Shown: positions 43,776 through 52,736 of the stretch, piece after piece | Layout: each line of letters starts with the position of its first letter | Position numbering within the stretch: position 1 is the stretch's first letter | Origin: Caccoplasma_A sp045587545 | GTDB lineage: Bacteria > Bacteroidota > Bacteroidia > Bacteroidales > G3-4614 | Assembly (NCBI GenBank): GCA_045587545.1 | Contig: JAZNCN010000021.1 | Coordinates: 1-64,000, forward strand | Direction: 5' to 3' | Length of the DNA stretch: 64,000 bases | Position numbers and translations under genes: made by a program | The notes under the pieces: model-generated | What the model was told of the DNA's origin: nothing | Databases searched by the model: none | The model's input: only the letters and a program-made list of their open reading frames with translations

Positions 43776-44681
43776 ATGCCTAATAAAGAGATTAATCTGA
43801 TAAAAAAATACAAATCTTATTTAAGATTGGAGAAGGGGTTGTCCGAGAATAGTATCTGCGGATATATAAACGATTTAAATAAACTGTTGGATTTTTTAAA
43901 CACCTCAGAATATAGTACAAAAACATTTGAAGAGGCTGATATTTTGCAATTCTTATGCATGCTAAACGATATGGGTATTTGCGCCAGATCGCAAGCAAGA
44001 ATTTTATCGGGGATAAAATCGTTTTATAAATTTTTAATCATTGATGAGTATATAAAGGTTAATCCCCTTTTAAATATAGAATCTCCCAAACTTGGCAGAC
44101 ACCTCCCTGAAGTATTGACTATTGAGGAGATAGATATGATTTCAAACAGTTTTGATATGTCGCTTCCCGAAAGCCATAGGAACAAGGCAATAATAGAGGT
44201 AATGTACGGATGCGGACTAAGAGTTTCAGAACTTGTAAATCTCAAATTATCATCAATTTACCCCGACGAAGGCTATATAATAGTTGAAGGGAAAGGACGA
44301 AAACAGAGAATTGTTCCCATATCGGACATTGCCATTAAAGAGATAAAACTCTATTTGAATATTCGTAAAAATCTTAACATCAAAAAGGGGTGCGAAGATT
44401 TTATATTTTTAAACAGAAGGGGTGGACAACTATCGCGTGTTATGGTTTTTTATATTATAAAAAAAGCTTGCGAAGAGTGCAATATCAAAAAGAACATAAG
44501 CCCCCACACTCTAAGACACACATTTGCCACACACCTACTTGAGGGTGGAGCTAACCTTAGAGCCATTCAGCAGATGCTGGGACACGAAAGTATATCTACC
44601 ACTGAAATTTACATTCATCTTGACAGAGCTTTCCTAAAGCAGGAGATATTGTCGCATCACCCAAGAAACAACAAATGTTAA
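43776..44681 (+). CDS. xerD: Tyrosine recombinase XerD type
   Basis: The 301-residue recombinase resolves chromosome dimers at dif with its XerC partner. The N-terminal core-binding part (1-95) is followed by the catalytic domain with all expected residues: Arg149 (GCGLRVSEL), Lys173, His244 and Arg247 (HTLRHTF), His270 (LGHES) and nucleophile Tyr279. It is flanked by housekeeping genes and has no attachment-site repeats, so it looks like XerD and not a mobile integrase. XerC versus XerD cannot be fixed by sequence alone. Confidence 0.87.
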   Translation: MPNKEINLIKKYKSYLRLEKGLSENSICGYINDLNKLLDFLNTSEYSTKTFEEADILQFLCMLNDMGICARSQARILSGIKSFYKFLIIDEYIKVNPLLNIESPKLGRHLPEVLTIEEIDMISNSFDMSLPESHRNKAIIEVMYGCGLRVSELVNLKLSSIYPDEGYIIVEGKGRKQRIVPISDIAIKEIKLYLNIRKNLNIKKGCEDFIFLNRRGGQLSRVMVFYIIKKACEECNIKKNISPHTLRHTFATHLLEGGANLRAIQQMLGHESISTTEIYIHLDRAFLKQEILSHHPRNNKC

Positions 44682-44786
44682 GCATATTTTTTGTTATATT
44701 TCTAAGGTCTGAAGATATGCTCGGCTAAATACAATAAAGTATAATATAAAATTATTATTGTTATTAATTCAAAAAAATGAAATCAA

Positions 44787-44820
44787 TTTGATGTTATTTG
44801 CCAAAATTGAAGTATATTTG
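44787..44820 (+). promoter_or_regulatory. Promoter of the TPR lipoprotein gene
   Basis: TTTG (44787-44790) and TATATTTG (44813-44820) are separated by 22 bases; a second TTTG is at 44797-44800. The leader to the ATG at 44947 is about 120 bases, AT-rich, without clear structure, and ends in an A-rich stretch that may aid translation. Confidence 0.6.
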
Positions 44821-44946
44821 TGCAATAATATAAACTTTTTTAACGTATTACTTGTATTTTAAATTAAAAAACACAACATATAATACTTTATTTCAGACGA
44901 TTAAGAGAATTTTTAATTATACTAACAAACCAAAAGTAAATTAACT

Positions 44947-46632
44947 ATGAACAAAAAATTTTATTTACCCTTATTGTTTGCTATCGTAATAGCAATCGCA
45001 GGATGTAAAATGGGGGATATCTCATCAGAGAATTTCTCTGTTAATCCTAATCCCCTTGAAGTAGTAGGCGGAAAGGTTGATGCTACAATCACCGGTGTTT
45101 TCCCCGAAAAATACTTCAAGAAAAAAGTTACTGTAACTGTTACTCCTTACTTAGTGTATGCTGATGGAGAGACTGCAGGTACTCCTTTTGTTTACCAAGG
45201 AGAGAAAATAGTTGGTAACAACCAAGAGATTTCGTACAAATTGGGTGGAACTATCACAATGCCCGTGTCATTTGACTATGTTCCCGCAATGAAAAAATCT
45301 GAATTATGGTTAGGTTTTGAGGTAACTAACAAAAAAGGCACAAAAACTTATTCTCTAGAGAGAATCAAAGTTGCTGATGGAATTATTGCTACTGCAGAAC
45401 TTGCTGATGTAAACAAAGTAAAACCGGCTATTGCAGCTGACGCTTTCCAACGCATCATAAACGAAACTTGCAATGCTGACATCATGTTCCTTATCCAACA
45501 AGCTAATATCCGCTCAAAACAACTTAAGAGCGAAGAGATGGAGGCTTTGAAAGCTAAAGTAAACGAAACTAAATCTGACGACAGAAAAGAGTTGAAAGGT
45601 ATTGAAATTTCTTCATACGCTTCTCCTGACGGTGGTTACGAACTTAACTACAAACTTGCTGAGAAACGTGAGGACAACACAATGTCATACCTTAACAAAC
45701 AACTTAAAAAAGACACTATCGCTACTGAGGTAACCGGTAAATTTACTGCTCAAGATTGGGACGGTTTCAAAACTTTAGTTGAGAAATCAAATATCCAAGA
45801 CAAAGAGCTTATCCTTCGTGTTCTTTCAATGTACAACGACCCAGCTCAACGTGAGAAAGAGATCAAAAACATGTCAAGCACTTTCAAAGTTCTTGCAGAA
45901 GAGATTCTTCCTCAATTACGTTACTCAAGAATTACAGCAAGCATTGACCTAATTGGTAAATCAGACGAAGAGATTATGGCTCTTGTAGCAACTGATCCTA
46001 AAGAGTTGTCATTAGAAGAAATTCTTTACGCTGGAACTCTAACAAACGATAAAGATCAACAACTTTACATCTATGCTAAAGCTGCTGAATACTTCCCTAA
46101 CGACTATCGCGCATTCAACAATGCTGGTATGGTTTGCTTTGAGATGGGTAACTTCTCTGATGCTAATGCATGGTTTGAGAAAGCTGCAAAAATTTCAGCT
46201 AACTCTGCTCAAGTTCAAATGAACCAAGGTCTTATCGCTCTTAAAGAGGGTAACCAAGAAAAAGCTGCTCAATGCTTCGGTAATGCTGCTGCATTAGAGG
46301 AGACAAAAGAGGCTACAGGTGTTCTTTACTTAGAGCAAGGTGACTATCAAAAAGCTGTTAAAGCATTTGGTGAGTCTAAAACAAACAATGCCGCTTTAGC
46401 TCAAATATTAGTTAAAGATTATGCAAAAGCTCAAAGCACTCTTGATGCTGTTGCAAATCCTGATGCTATGACTTTCTACCTAAAAGCAGTTATCGGTGCT
46501 CGCACAAATAACGAAAGCAACCTTTCTAAAAATCTTCGCCAAGCTGTAAGCATTGACGAAAGTTTGAAAGCTGCTGCTGCAACCGATATTGAATTTGCAA
46601 ACTACGATATCACAGGTATCATCGCAGAATAA
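44947..46632 (+). CDS. Abundant-looking TPR lipoprotein of the envelope
   Basis: The 561-residue protein has a lipobox ending at Cys20 (AIVIAIAGC), a beta-rich N-terminal half with an OmpA-like stretch (IEISSYASPDGGYELNYKLAEKREDN, about 218-243), and a TPR-rich C-terminal half (about 350-545). This layout recalls PorE-type T9SS or outer-membrane anchoring lipoproteins, but the OmpA part lacks a clear full peptidoglycan-binding set, so I do not name it. Codon use shifts toward AAC, GCT, ATC and TTC compared with neighbours, suggesting high expression. It has its own promoter and terminator. Confidence 0.75.
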   Translation: MNKKFYLPLLFAIVIAIAGCKMGDISSENFSVNPNPLEVVGGKVDATITGVFPEKYFKKKVTVTVTPYLVYADGETAGTPFVYQGEKIVGNNQEISYKLGGTITMPVSFDYVPAMKKSELWLGFEVTNKKGTKTYSLERIKVADGIIATAELADVNKVKPAIAADAFQRIINETCNADIMFLIQQANIRSKQLKSEEMEALKAKVNETKSDDRKELKGIEISSYASPDGGYELNYKLAEKREDNTMSYLNKQLKKDTIATEVTGKFTAQDWDGFKTLVEKSNIQDKELILRVLSMYNDPAQREKEIKNMSSTFKVLAEEILPQLRYSRITASIDLIGKSDEEIMALVATDPKELSLEEILYAGTLTNDKDQQLYIYAKAAEYFPNDYRAFNNAGMVCFEMGNFSDANAWFEKAAKISANSAQVQMNQGLIALKEGNQEKAAQCFGNAAALEETKEATGVLYLEQGDYQKAVKAFGESKTNNAALAQILVKDYAKAQSTLDAVANPDAMTFYLKAVIGARTNNESNLSKNLRQAVSIDESLKAAAATDIEFANYDITGIIAE

Positions 46633-46656
46633 TTATTTAATCATTAAATAGTTTTT

Positions 46657-46689
46657 GAGGGTGTCTATTGCAGACACCCTCTTTTTTTT
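46657..46689 (+). terminator. Terminator of the TPR lipoprotein gene
   Basis: A perfect 10-base stem (46657-46666 with 46672-46681) is followed by eight Ts (46682-46689). Confidence 0.93.
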
Positions 46690-46729
46690 AAGAGTTTATG
46701 TGATTTTTTATAAAACCTATAAACTTTTT

Positions 46730-46761
46730 CTTGATTATATCAATTATAATAGGTAACTTGC
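46730..46761 (+). promoter_or_regulatory. Putative promoter of the kinase gene
   Basis: CTTG (46730-46733) is followed after 20 bases by TAACTTGC (46754-46761), a partial match to the -7 consensus. The ATG is 25 bases farther on. Confidence 0.4.
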
Positions 46762-46786
46762 AACGATTTTAAACTCTTTTATTAAT

Positions 46787-47863
46787 ATGAAAAAAATAAA
46801 CTCTATTGTTGAAAACTTTGCCATTGAGGGGAAGGTTTCTGAGATAAAACCTCTTGGTAATGGACTTATAAATACTACATATGCAGTTATAACTGACGGT
46901 GATAATGACAACTATGTTTTACAATGCATAAATCATAATATTTTTAAAGATGTAGAAATGTTGCAAAACAACATTGACGCTATCACCAAGCAAATTGAAA
47001 AGAAACTTATAGAGAAGGGCGAAAGCGATATAAAACGTAAAACCCTACGAACTATACCAACAAAAGATGGCAAACTTTACTATTTTGATGGAGAGACCTA
47101 TTGGCGTGTTACTATTTTAATCCCTGATGCTGTAACTTTTGAAAGCGTTACTCCCGAACTAGCATATCAAACAGGACTGGCTTTTGGAGACTTCCAATAT
47201 ATGCTATCAGAACTCCCCGAACCTCTTGGCGAAACCATTCCCGATTTTCACAACATGGAGTTCAGATTAAAACAGTTTGACGAAGCTATAGAGAATGATA
47301 AAGCCGGACGAGTTGAGTCAATGATGGAGATTATTGAAGAGATTGATGACAGACGCGAAGAGATGTGCAAAGTACAACAACTCTTCCGTGAAGGTAAATT
47401 TCCCAAGCGTATAACTCATTGCGATACCAAGGTTAATAATATTCTTTTTGACAAAGAGGGTAAAATACTATGTGTTATTGATTTGGACACTACGATGCCG
47501 GGCTTTGTGCTTTCTGACTTTGGAGACTTTATGCGCACTGCCGGTAATAAAGGAAAAGAAGACGATACCGATTTAAGTGCTGTAGGTATTGACATGGAGA
47601 TATTTAAAGCTTTTGCAAAAGGCTACATTGAAAGCGCCGGAAAGTTTCTAACTCCTATTGAAAAAGAGATGCTTCCATACGGAGCGAAACTGCTAACATA
47701 TATGCAAACCGTAAGATTCTTGACTGACTACCTGAATGGTGATACATATTATAAAATACAATATCCCGAACACAACAAGCAACGCACTCTTGCTCAATTT
47801 AAGCATTTAAGAAGTATTGAAGAGCATGAAGAGGAGATGAATAACTATATTGCTACTTTATAA
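46787..47863 (+). CDS. APH-fold small-molecule kinase (phosphotransferase family)
   Basis: The 358-residue protein has the aminoglycoside-phosphotransferase fold: a Gly/Asn loop (PLGNGLINTTYAV, about 22-34) and the catalytic motif HCDTKVNN with His211, Asp213 and Asn217-218. The metal-binding DLDT (Asp232, Asp234) lies before MPGFVLSDFGDF. Relatives include N-acetylhexosamine 1-kinase and homoserine kinase. The best guess is a sugar kinase, since similar Bacteroidetes proteins are usually so annotated, but no sugar gene is beside it. It is a single-gene unit. Confidence 0.82.
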   Translation: MKKINSIVENFAIEGKVSEIKPLGNGLINTTYAVITDGDNDNYVLQCINHNIFKDVEMLQNNIDAITKQIEKKLIEKGESDIKRKTLRTIPTKDGKLYYFDGETYWRVTILIPDAVTFESVTPELAYQTGLAFGDFQYMLSELPEPLGETIPDFHNMEFRLKQFDEAIENDKAGRVESMMEIIEEIDDRREEMCKVQQLFREGKFPKRITHCDTKVNNILFDKEGKILCVIDLDTTMPGFVLSDFGDFMRTAGNKGKEDDTDLSAVGIDMEIFKAFAKGYIESAGKFLTPIEKEMLPYGAKLLTYMQTVRFLTDYLNGDTYYKIQYPEHNKQRTLAQFKHLRSIEEHEEEMNNYIATL

Positions 47864-47885
47864 TAGAAGTTCAAAACCATGCAAA

Positions 47886-47923
47886 AACAAATAACCATCA
47901 AGATGACTTGATGGTTATTTGTT
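47886..47923. terminator. Bidirectional terminator between the kinase gene and dnaX
   Basis: A perfect 17-base stem (47886-47902 with 47907-47923) ends one base before the dnaX stop codon and has A/T tracts at both ends. Confidence 0.9.
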
Positions 47924-49681
47924 TTATGAAATTTCCAAATCAAATTCTTTATATAGGGTAACGAGATTAGGATTCTGTTCTACCATGTAATTGAGTTTGT
48001 CAAGAGGAGAATATATTGTTTGCTTCTCAGTCATCTCTTTTTCCTCAATCAGAATATCAATCTTGCCATTAAATAGCTTCTTTCTTAAATATGGCAAAAG
48101 CAAGTCGCAATGCTCTTTTAATCGCTGATGCTGATCGGCATTTGTAACCTCAACTTTAAACTTAAAGTTTTGGAGCAACTGCGGTTTAGAGTTTTTCATA
48201 GCATTTACAAGGATTGTCTCTGTTGGAATGAGTTTAATATATTCATTCCACGCCTCCTGTAATTGATTTTGTGTAAAAGGGTCAGACCTGTCTTGCATTG
48301 CATCTGATTCTGCACTACTTTGCGTCTCCCCTCTCTTTATATGCGTAATAGAGATTGTGCCTGCTTTTTTTAGCGGCATTGTAGATTCAGAAATAGGACG
48401 AATTGATACGGTTTTATCTAAATTTATTGAAACACTCTTTTTATTATTATCCGCTACTATGGGCAAAGTTTTATTTATTGGAGAAGTTGTCTCTTGCGTT
48501 GAAGTTGTAGCGATAGGAGCATCTGTGGCAATTGAGAGGAGAGGCTCCTCCTCCCACCAATCAACATCTATCTGGTCAGATTTTTTTTTTTGATTGAACT
48601 GACTCATTTTTATGAGTGAAAGTTCAACTAAAAGTCGTTTATTACCACTTGCTTTATAATTAAAATCGCAAGTATTGGAGATATCAATTGCTTTATACAA
48701 GAACTCATTCGTACATTTTGCGGCTTGATCTTTATATTTAGCGGCTACCCCTTCTCCTACTTGTAATAAAGTTATTGTTGATGGATCTTTACATACCAAT
48801 AGGTCGCGCAGATGATTACTTAATCCTGTTATAAAATATTGTGCTTCAAATCCACCTTTTAAGACCTCATCAAAAATAAGGAGTGCTTCCGGAACTTTTC
48901 CCTCCAAGAAAGCTTCTACAAGTTTGAAATAGTAGTCATAATCAAGCAAATTAAGATTGGCAATTACACTCTTATATGTTACATTACCACCAGAATATGA
49001 TGCCATTTGATCAAAAACAGAGAGCGCATCTCTCATTCCTCCATCACTCTTTTGAGCTATTACGGATAGTGCCTCTTCTTCAAATGTTATCCCCTCACTC
49101 TGCGCTACATATTTCAAATGATCGACTATGTCGGTTATTGATATTCGTTGAAAATCATATATTTGACATCGCGATAAAATAGTAGGTAATATTTTGTGTT
49201 TTTCGGTAGTTGCAAGAATAAACAGGGCATGTTGAGGTGGCTCTTCAAGGGTTTTAAGAAACGCATTGAATGCTGCTTGAGACAACATATGAACCTCATC
49301 TATGATAAATACTTTGTATTTACCCAATTGAGGGGGTATGCGAACTTGATCAATAAGAGATCGGATATCCTCCACCGAATTATTTGATGCGGCATCTAAT
49401 TCATGGATATTATATGAACGACCCTCGTTAAATGATTGACACGATTCGCAACAATTACATGCCTCGCCTTCGGGTGTTGGATTACTACAATTTATTGATT
49501 TGGCAAATATCCTGGCACATGTTGTTTTCCCGACACCTCGGGGACCACAAAAAAGATAGGCATGCGCAAGCCTATTTGAGTGAATAGCATTTTTTAAAGT
49601 ATGGGTCAACGATTTTTGACCTACAACAGACATAAATGTTGTAGGACGATATTTCCGTGCCGATACTATATAATTTTCCAC
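47924..49681 (-). CDS. dnaX: DNA polymerase III subunit gamma/tau
   Basis: DnaX is the clamp-loader ATPase. The 585 residues have the AAA+ Walker A GPRGVGKT (46-53), a zinc site with Cys65, Cys75, Cys78 and Cys81, DEVHMLS (Walker B), and the SRC motif (LSRCQIYDF). The C-terminal part is divergent. The start codon is GTG at 49679-49681, which fits the family start ENYIVSARKYRP. A promoter with TTG (49735-49737), 20-base spacing and TAACTTCG (49707-49714) precedes it. No frameshift slippery site was evident. Confidence 0.97.
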   Translation of the reverse strand: MENYIVSARKYRPTTFMSVVGQKSLTHTLKNAIHSNRLAHAYLFCGPRGVGKTTCARIFAKSINCSNPTPEGEACNCCESCQSFNEGRSYNIHELDAASNNSVEDIRSLIDQVRIPPQLGKYKVFIIDEVHMLSQAAFNAFLKTLEEPPQHALFILATTEKHKILPTILSRCQIYDFQRISITDIVDHLKYVAQSEGITFEEEALSVIAQKSDGGMRDALSVFDQMASYSGGNVTYKSVIANLNLLDYDYYFKLVEAFLEGKVPEALLIFDEVLKGGFEAQYFITGLSNHLRDLLVCKDPSTITLLQVGEGVAAKYKDQAAKCTNEFLYKAIDISNTCDFNYKASGNKRLLVELSLIKMSQFNQKKKSDQIDVDWWEEEPLLSIATDAPIATTSTQETTSPINKTLPIVADNNKKSVSINLDKTVSIRPISESTMPLKKAGTISITHIKRGETQSSAESDAMQDRSDPFTQNQLQEAWNEYIKLIPTETILVNAMKNSKPQLLQNFKFKVEVTNADQHQRLKEHCDLLLPYLRKKLFNGKIDILIEEKEMTEKQTIYSPLDKLNYMVEQNPNLVTLYKEFDLEIS

Positions 49682-49706
49682 TCCTTTTATCTTTTTTTGC
49701 TATTCG

Positions 49707-49737
49707 CGAAGTTACTATTTTTTTAGCAATTTCACAA
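49707..49737 (-). promoter_or_regulatory. dnaX promoter
   Basis: On the minus strand TTG (49735-49737), 20 bases, and TAACTTCG (49707-49714) fit the Bacteroidetes pattern. The 3' end of cdd is just upstream. Confidence 0.55.
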
Positions 49738-49754
49738 TATATTTACCCCTATTT

Positions 49755-50222
49755 CTACATTGAAAACGAGAAAGGCATAAAGGTTTTTGCCGACTCGGCA
49801 ACATAAACATCTTCTCCTGCCGATATTAATACACGTATGGGAGAATTCTGACGCTTTTCATACTCCATCATAACTTGCCTGCATGCCCCACAAGGGAATG
49901 ATAAAGCAACATTATCTCTGTTCTTGTCGTACGCCACTATCGCTATTGAACATATTCGCTCATTTGGATTTTGCGCAGATGCGGAATATAACGCAACCCT
50001 TTCTGCACACATTCCTGAGGGAAAGGCTTCGTTTTCCTGATTATTTCCAATAACGATATTACCATTTGATAATAATACTGCACTTCCCACTCTAAAGTTT
50101 GAATATGGCGCATACGCTCCTTGTTCAGCCTCTATTGATAACTCTATGAGTTTTTTATCCTCTTCTGATAGTTGAGAATAAGTGTAAATTGTTATCTTTG
50201 CAACTTCAGTTATTTCACGCAT
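49755..50222 (-). CDS. cdd: Cytidine deaminase
   Basis: Cdd turns cytidine and deoxycytidine into uridine forms in pyrimidine salvage. The 155 residues show zinc ligands Cys72 and the catalytic Glu74 (GMCAERVAL), and Cys111 and Cys114 (PCGACRQV). The length is normal for the homotetrameric form. The plus-strand promoter of the glucosaminidase gene lies inside its first codons. Confidence 0.95.
   Translation of the reverse strand: MREITEVAKITIYTYSQLSEEDKKLIELSIEAEQGAYAPYSNFRVGSAVLLSNGNIVIGNNQENEAFPSGMCAERVALYSASAQNPNERICSIAIVAYDKNRDNVALSFPCGACRQVMMEYEKRQNSPIRVLISAGEDVYVAESAKTFMPFSFSM
50171..50200 (+). promoter_or_regulatory. Promoter of the LysM glucosaminidase gene, inside cdd
   Basis: GTTG (50171-50174) is followed after 18 bases by TATCTTTG (50193-50200), an exact -7 element. 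Both lie inside the start of cdd on the other strand. The leader to the ATG at 50250 is about 43 bases. Confidence 0.6.
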
Positions 50223-50249
50223 GACATTAATTTTTATTTTGCTAAGATA

Positions 50250-51185
50250 ATGAATTTTATTTCAATTTTTAAACAGATACCATATTATATATCATTTTTT
50301 GCAATCATAGTTTTTGTTGCATCTATACCGGAAGATATTTATGCTCAATCTCAGAATAAAACTTATTTGATTTATATTGATAAATTCAAAGATGAGGCTA
50401 TGCGACAACAAAAAAGATATAAAATTCCTGCAAGTATCACTTTAGCTCAAGGACTTTTAGAGTCTGGTGCCGGTAATGGCGAGTTGGCAAGAAAATCAAA
50501 CAACCACTTTGGAATTAAATGCCACGGTGTATGGCAAGGTGAGAAGGTATATTACGATGATGATGAAAAGGGTGAATGTTTTAGAAAATATGACGACCCT
50601 ATGCAGTCGTACGAGGACCACTCGCTTTTTTTAACTTCTCGTTCAAGATATGCAGAACTCTTTAATCTTAAAATTACCGATTACAGAGGTTGGGCTGTAG
50701 GTCTTAAAAAGTGCGGATATGCTACCGACAAAGCTTATGCAAGTAAGTTAATTGGTATTATAGAGCTATACAATCTTAACAAATATGATCTGCAGGCTTT
50801 AAAAAAGGGCAAAAAAAGTCAAGAAAATATTAACCCTCACACTCCCTATATCTCATGGGGACTACTCTATATCGAAGCCAAAGAGGGGGATACTTTTGAA
50901 AGTATAAGTAATGAATTTGGTATTAAACGGAGAAAACTTGCAAAATATAACGAACTTCCTAAAAATCACACATTCAAAGAGGGAGAGATTATATATCTAC
51001 AAGAAAAGAACAAGTACTCTAAAAAAGGGTATAAATACCATATAGTTAAAGATGGCGAATCGCTACATTCTATTGCTCAAAAATATGGCATGAAATTATC
51101 AAATATTTATGCACTAAACCGTAAATACGATAGTTGGATACCGAACGTTGGTGATAAAATACAACTTAACAGAAGGCGTAAATAA
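50250..51185 (+). CDS. Secreted LysM glucosaminidase (GH73-type autolysin)
   Basis: The 311-residue protein has a signal peptide (1-32), a glucosaminidase domain (about 36-180) and two LysM repeats (about 210-258 and 265-310). The catalytic Glu is E71 in QGLLESGAGNGELA, and NHFGIKC and YATDKAYASKL are typical of the family. It would cut peptidoglycan in the periplasm. The ATG at 50250 is used because an upstream in-frame start lies inside the promoter and would break the signal peptide. Confidence 0.92.
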   Translation: MNFISIFKQIPYYISFFAIIVFVASIPEDIYAQSQNKTYLIYIDKFKDEAMRQQKRYKIPASITLAQGLLESGAGNGELARKSNNHFGIKCHGVWQGEKVYYDDDEKGECFRKYDDPMQSYEDHSLFLTSRSRYAELFNLKITDYRGWAVGLKKCGYATDKAYASKLIGIIELYNLNKYDLQALKKGKKSQENINPHTPYISWGLLYIEAKEGDTFESISNEFGIKRRKLAKYNELPKNHTFKEGEIIYLQEKNKYSKKGYKYHIVKDGESLHSIAQKYGMKLSNIYALNRKYDSWIPNVGDKIQLNRRRK

Positions 51186-51253
51186 TCAGAGAGGATATTT
51201 TCAGAGAATAAAACTCAGATTTTATCTGCTTTCTCTAAAAAAAGAATAAATAT

Positions 51254-51300
51254 AAAAATAAGAGGGTTCGCTTCATTTATTTGCAAACCCTCTTATTTTT
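51254..51300. terminator. Bidirectional terminator between the glucosaminidase and DUF5723 genes
   Basis: Perfect 15-base arms (51254-51268 and 51286-51300) enclose a 17-base loop, with A and T tracts at the ends. Confidence 0.85.
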
Positions 51301-51317
51301 ATAATTTAGAATCAGTT

Positions 51318-52727
51318 CTAAATATCATTATGCAATACTCTGCTTCCAAAATTAAAGCTAATACCCATTGAGGCATTTACATGGAATTTGTTAATGGGGG
51401 CATAATAGTCGGGGGTTACTTTTAGCCCGGGATAACAATCAATTCCTGCAAATAAATCAAATCCTCTTAATCCTACGTTAAATAATGTGCCAAAAGAGCC
51501 TCCCATATTTGATATAGTACCATTTATGGTCATCATAAATATCTTTTTTGTTCTGAAATTCACTGCCAACATTCCTTCTGCATAGGTCTCCTTTCCGAAA
51601 CGGGTATGCGACAACACTCCTAAAGATATTGCATTATTCAAGAACGAATATTCAGCACCGATATTTAATGATGCTTTTAACATTGATGTTGATCTGCTCT
51701 TTTGAACTTCTCTAAAATCAACAAGGTCCGCAAAAGTTTCTCCTATGTCTTCTAAATCTTCATCTGCACCGGTATTTATTCCTTCATATATAACCTCGTC
51801 ATTTATGGTCTCAAGTGATTTATTATGCCTCCAAGTTATAAAGCCTAAGTCAACGATTGATGCAGAAATTTCAAGGTTTTTAAGTGGACGATATGTTACT
51901 CCCAAATCAAGAGCCAATCCTCCTCCTGCAACACCCAAGTCTGAACTATCAAAGTCAACTCCATCAACAATCTCCTGAGGCTCTCCTTTTGAATTTTTCG
52001 CTATGGTATTCTCCAACTCTACCCCACGAACAGAGATATCGGCATGACCTTTACTATTAACTATCCATTGAGATGTTGCGTCGTTCATTGTTATGTGCAT
52101 ACGGTCAATATTGACGTTGGCTCTTGCCAAACCTATCAAACCTTTTAACTTCGCACCTACTCTCCACTTCTCATTAATATTACGAGAATGACCTAAAGCA
52201 ATATCAACATAACTTGTTGCATTTGCATTTATATCTTCAATCTCGTATGTAGTACCTCCATTTGTTGTTTGACGACCGACTTTTAGAAACTCAAATATCT
52301 CTTTAGGCATTTGAACTCCAAAGCGAGTTCTTAACGAAACATCAAACGTATTGAATCCTTTCCACTTGTAAAATCCAAATGACAAGAGAGAGAGATCCAA
52401 CTCTGCTACAATCTTATTTTGGGATTTTAAACTGCCAAGAAACTCTTTTGAATCAACCGCTTTGTCTAAAAAGTTCATAATCTCTCCACCACCAGTAGGA
52501 TATAAGAATGTTGAGACTCCTACATTACTGCTTGCACCAACATTAATATCTCCTAGCATCGGCATTGAGACATATCCATATTCACTTGCAAGTGCAGGAT
52601 TTAATTTATGACGTGTGGGCATTCCTTCCATAAAGTATGCCGAATGTGTTGTTTGTGCTATACCCGGTAATACGCATATAAGAAATATTACCTGTATAAA
52701 TATTTTCAAAATACTCTTTTTCATCAT
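51318..52727 (-). CDS. DUF5723-type outer-membrane beta-barrel protein
   Basis: The 469-residue protein has a signal peptide (1-24) and matches DUF5723 (MEGMPTRHKLNPALASEYGYVSMPMLG, then alternating strands). It resembles in layout the PorP/SprF and PorV-type barrels with an early LNPA motif, but is not one I can name. The last strand is MGISFNFGSRVL. It follows the lipoprotein gene at 52737 by 9 bases, so the two are very likely co-expressed. Confidence 0.8.
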   Translation of the reverse strand: MMKKSILKIFIQVIFLICVLPGIAQTTHSAYFMEGMPTRHKLNPALASEYGYVSMPMLGDINVGASSNVGVSTFLYPTGGGEIMNFLDKAVDSKEFLGSLKSQNKIVAELDLSLLSFGFYKWKGFNTFDVSLRTRFGVQMPKEIFEFLKVGRQTTNGGTTYEIEDINANATSYVDIALGHSRNINEKWRVGAKLKGLIGLARANVNIDRMHITMNDATSQWIVNSKGHADISVRGVELENTIAKNSKGEPQEIVDGVDFDSSDLGVAGGGLALDLGVTYRPLKNLEISASIVDLGFITWRHNKSLETINDEVIYEGINTGADEDLEDIGETFADLVDFREVQKSRSTSMLKASLNIGAEYSFLNNAISLGVLSHTRFGKETYAEGMLAVNFRTKKIFMMTINGTISNMGGSFGTLFNVGLRGFDLFAGIDCYPGLKVTPDYYAPINKFHVNASMGISFNFGSRVLHNDI

Positions 52728-52736
52728 CTTCTGCTT

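Noticed and set aside
43776..44681. Tyrosine recombinase as integrase of an island
   Set aside because: It is flanked by housekeeping genes, lacks attachment repeats or a tRNA target, and has XerD length and layout.
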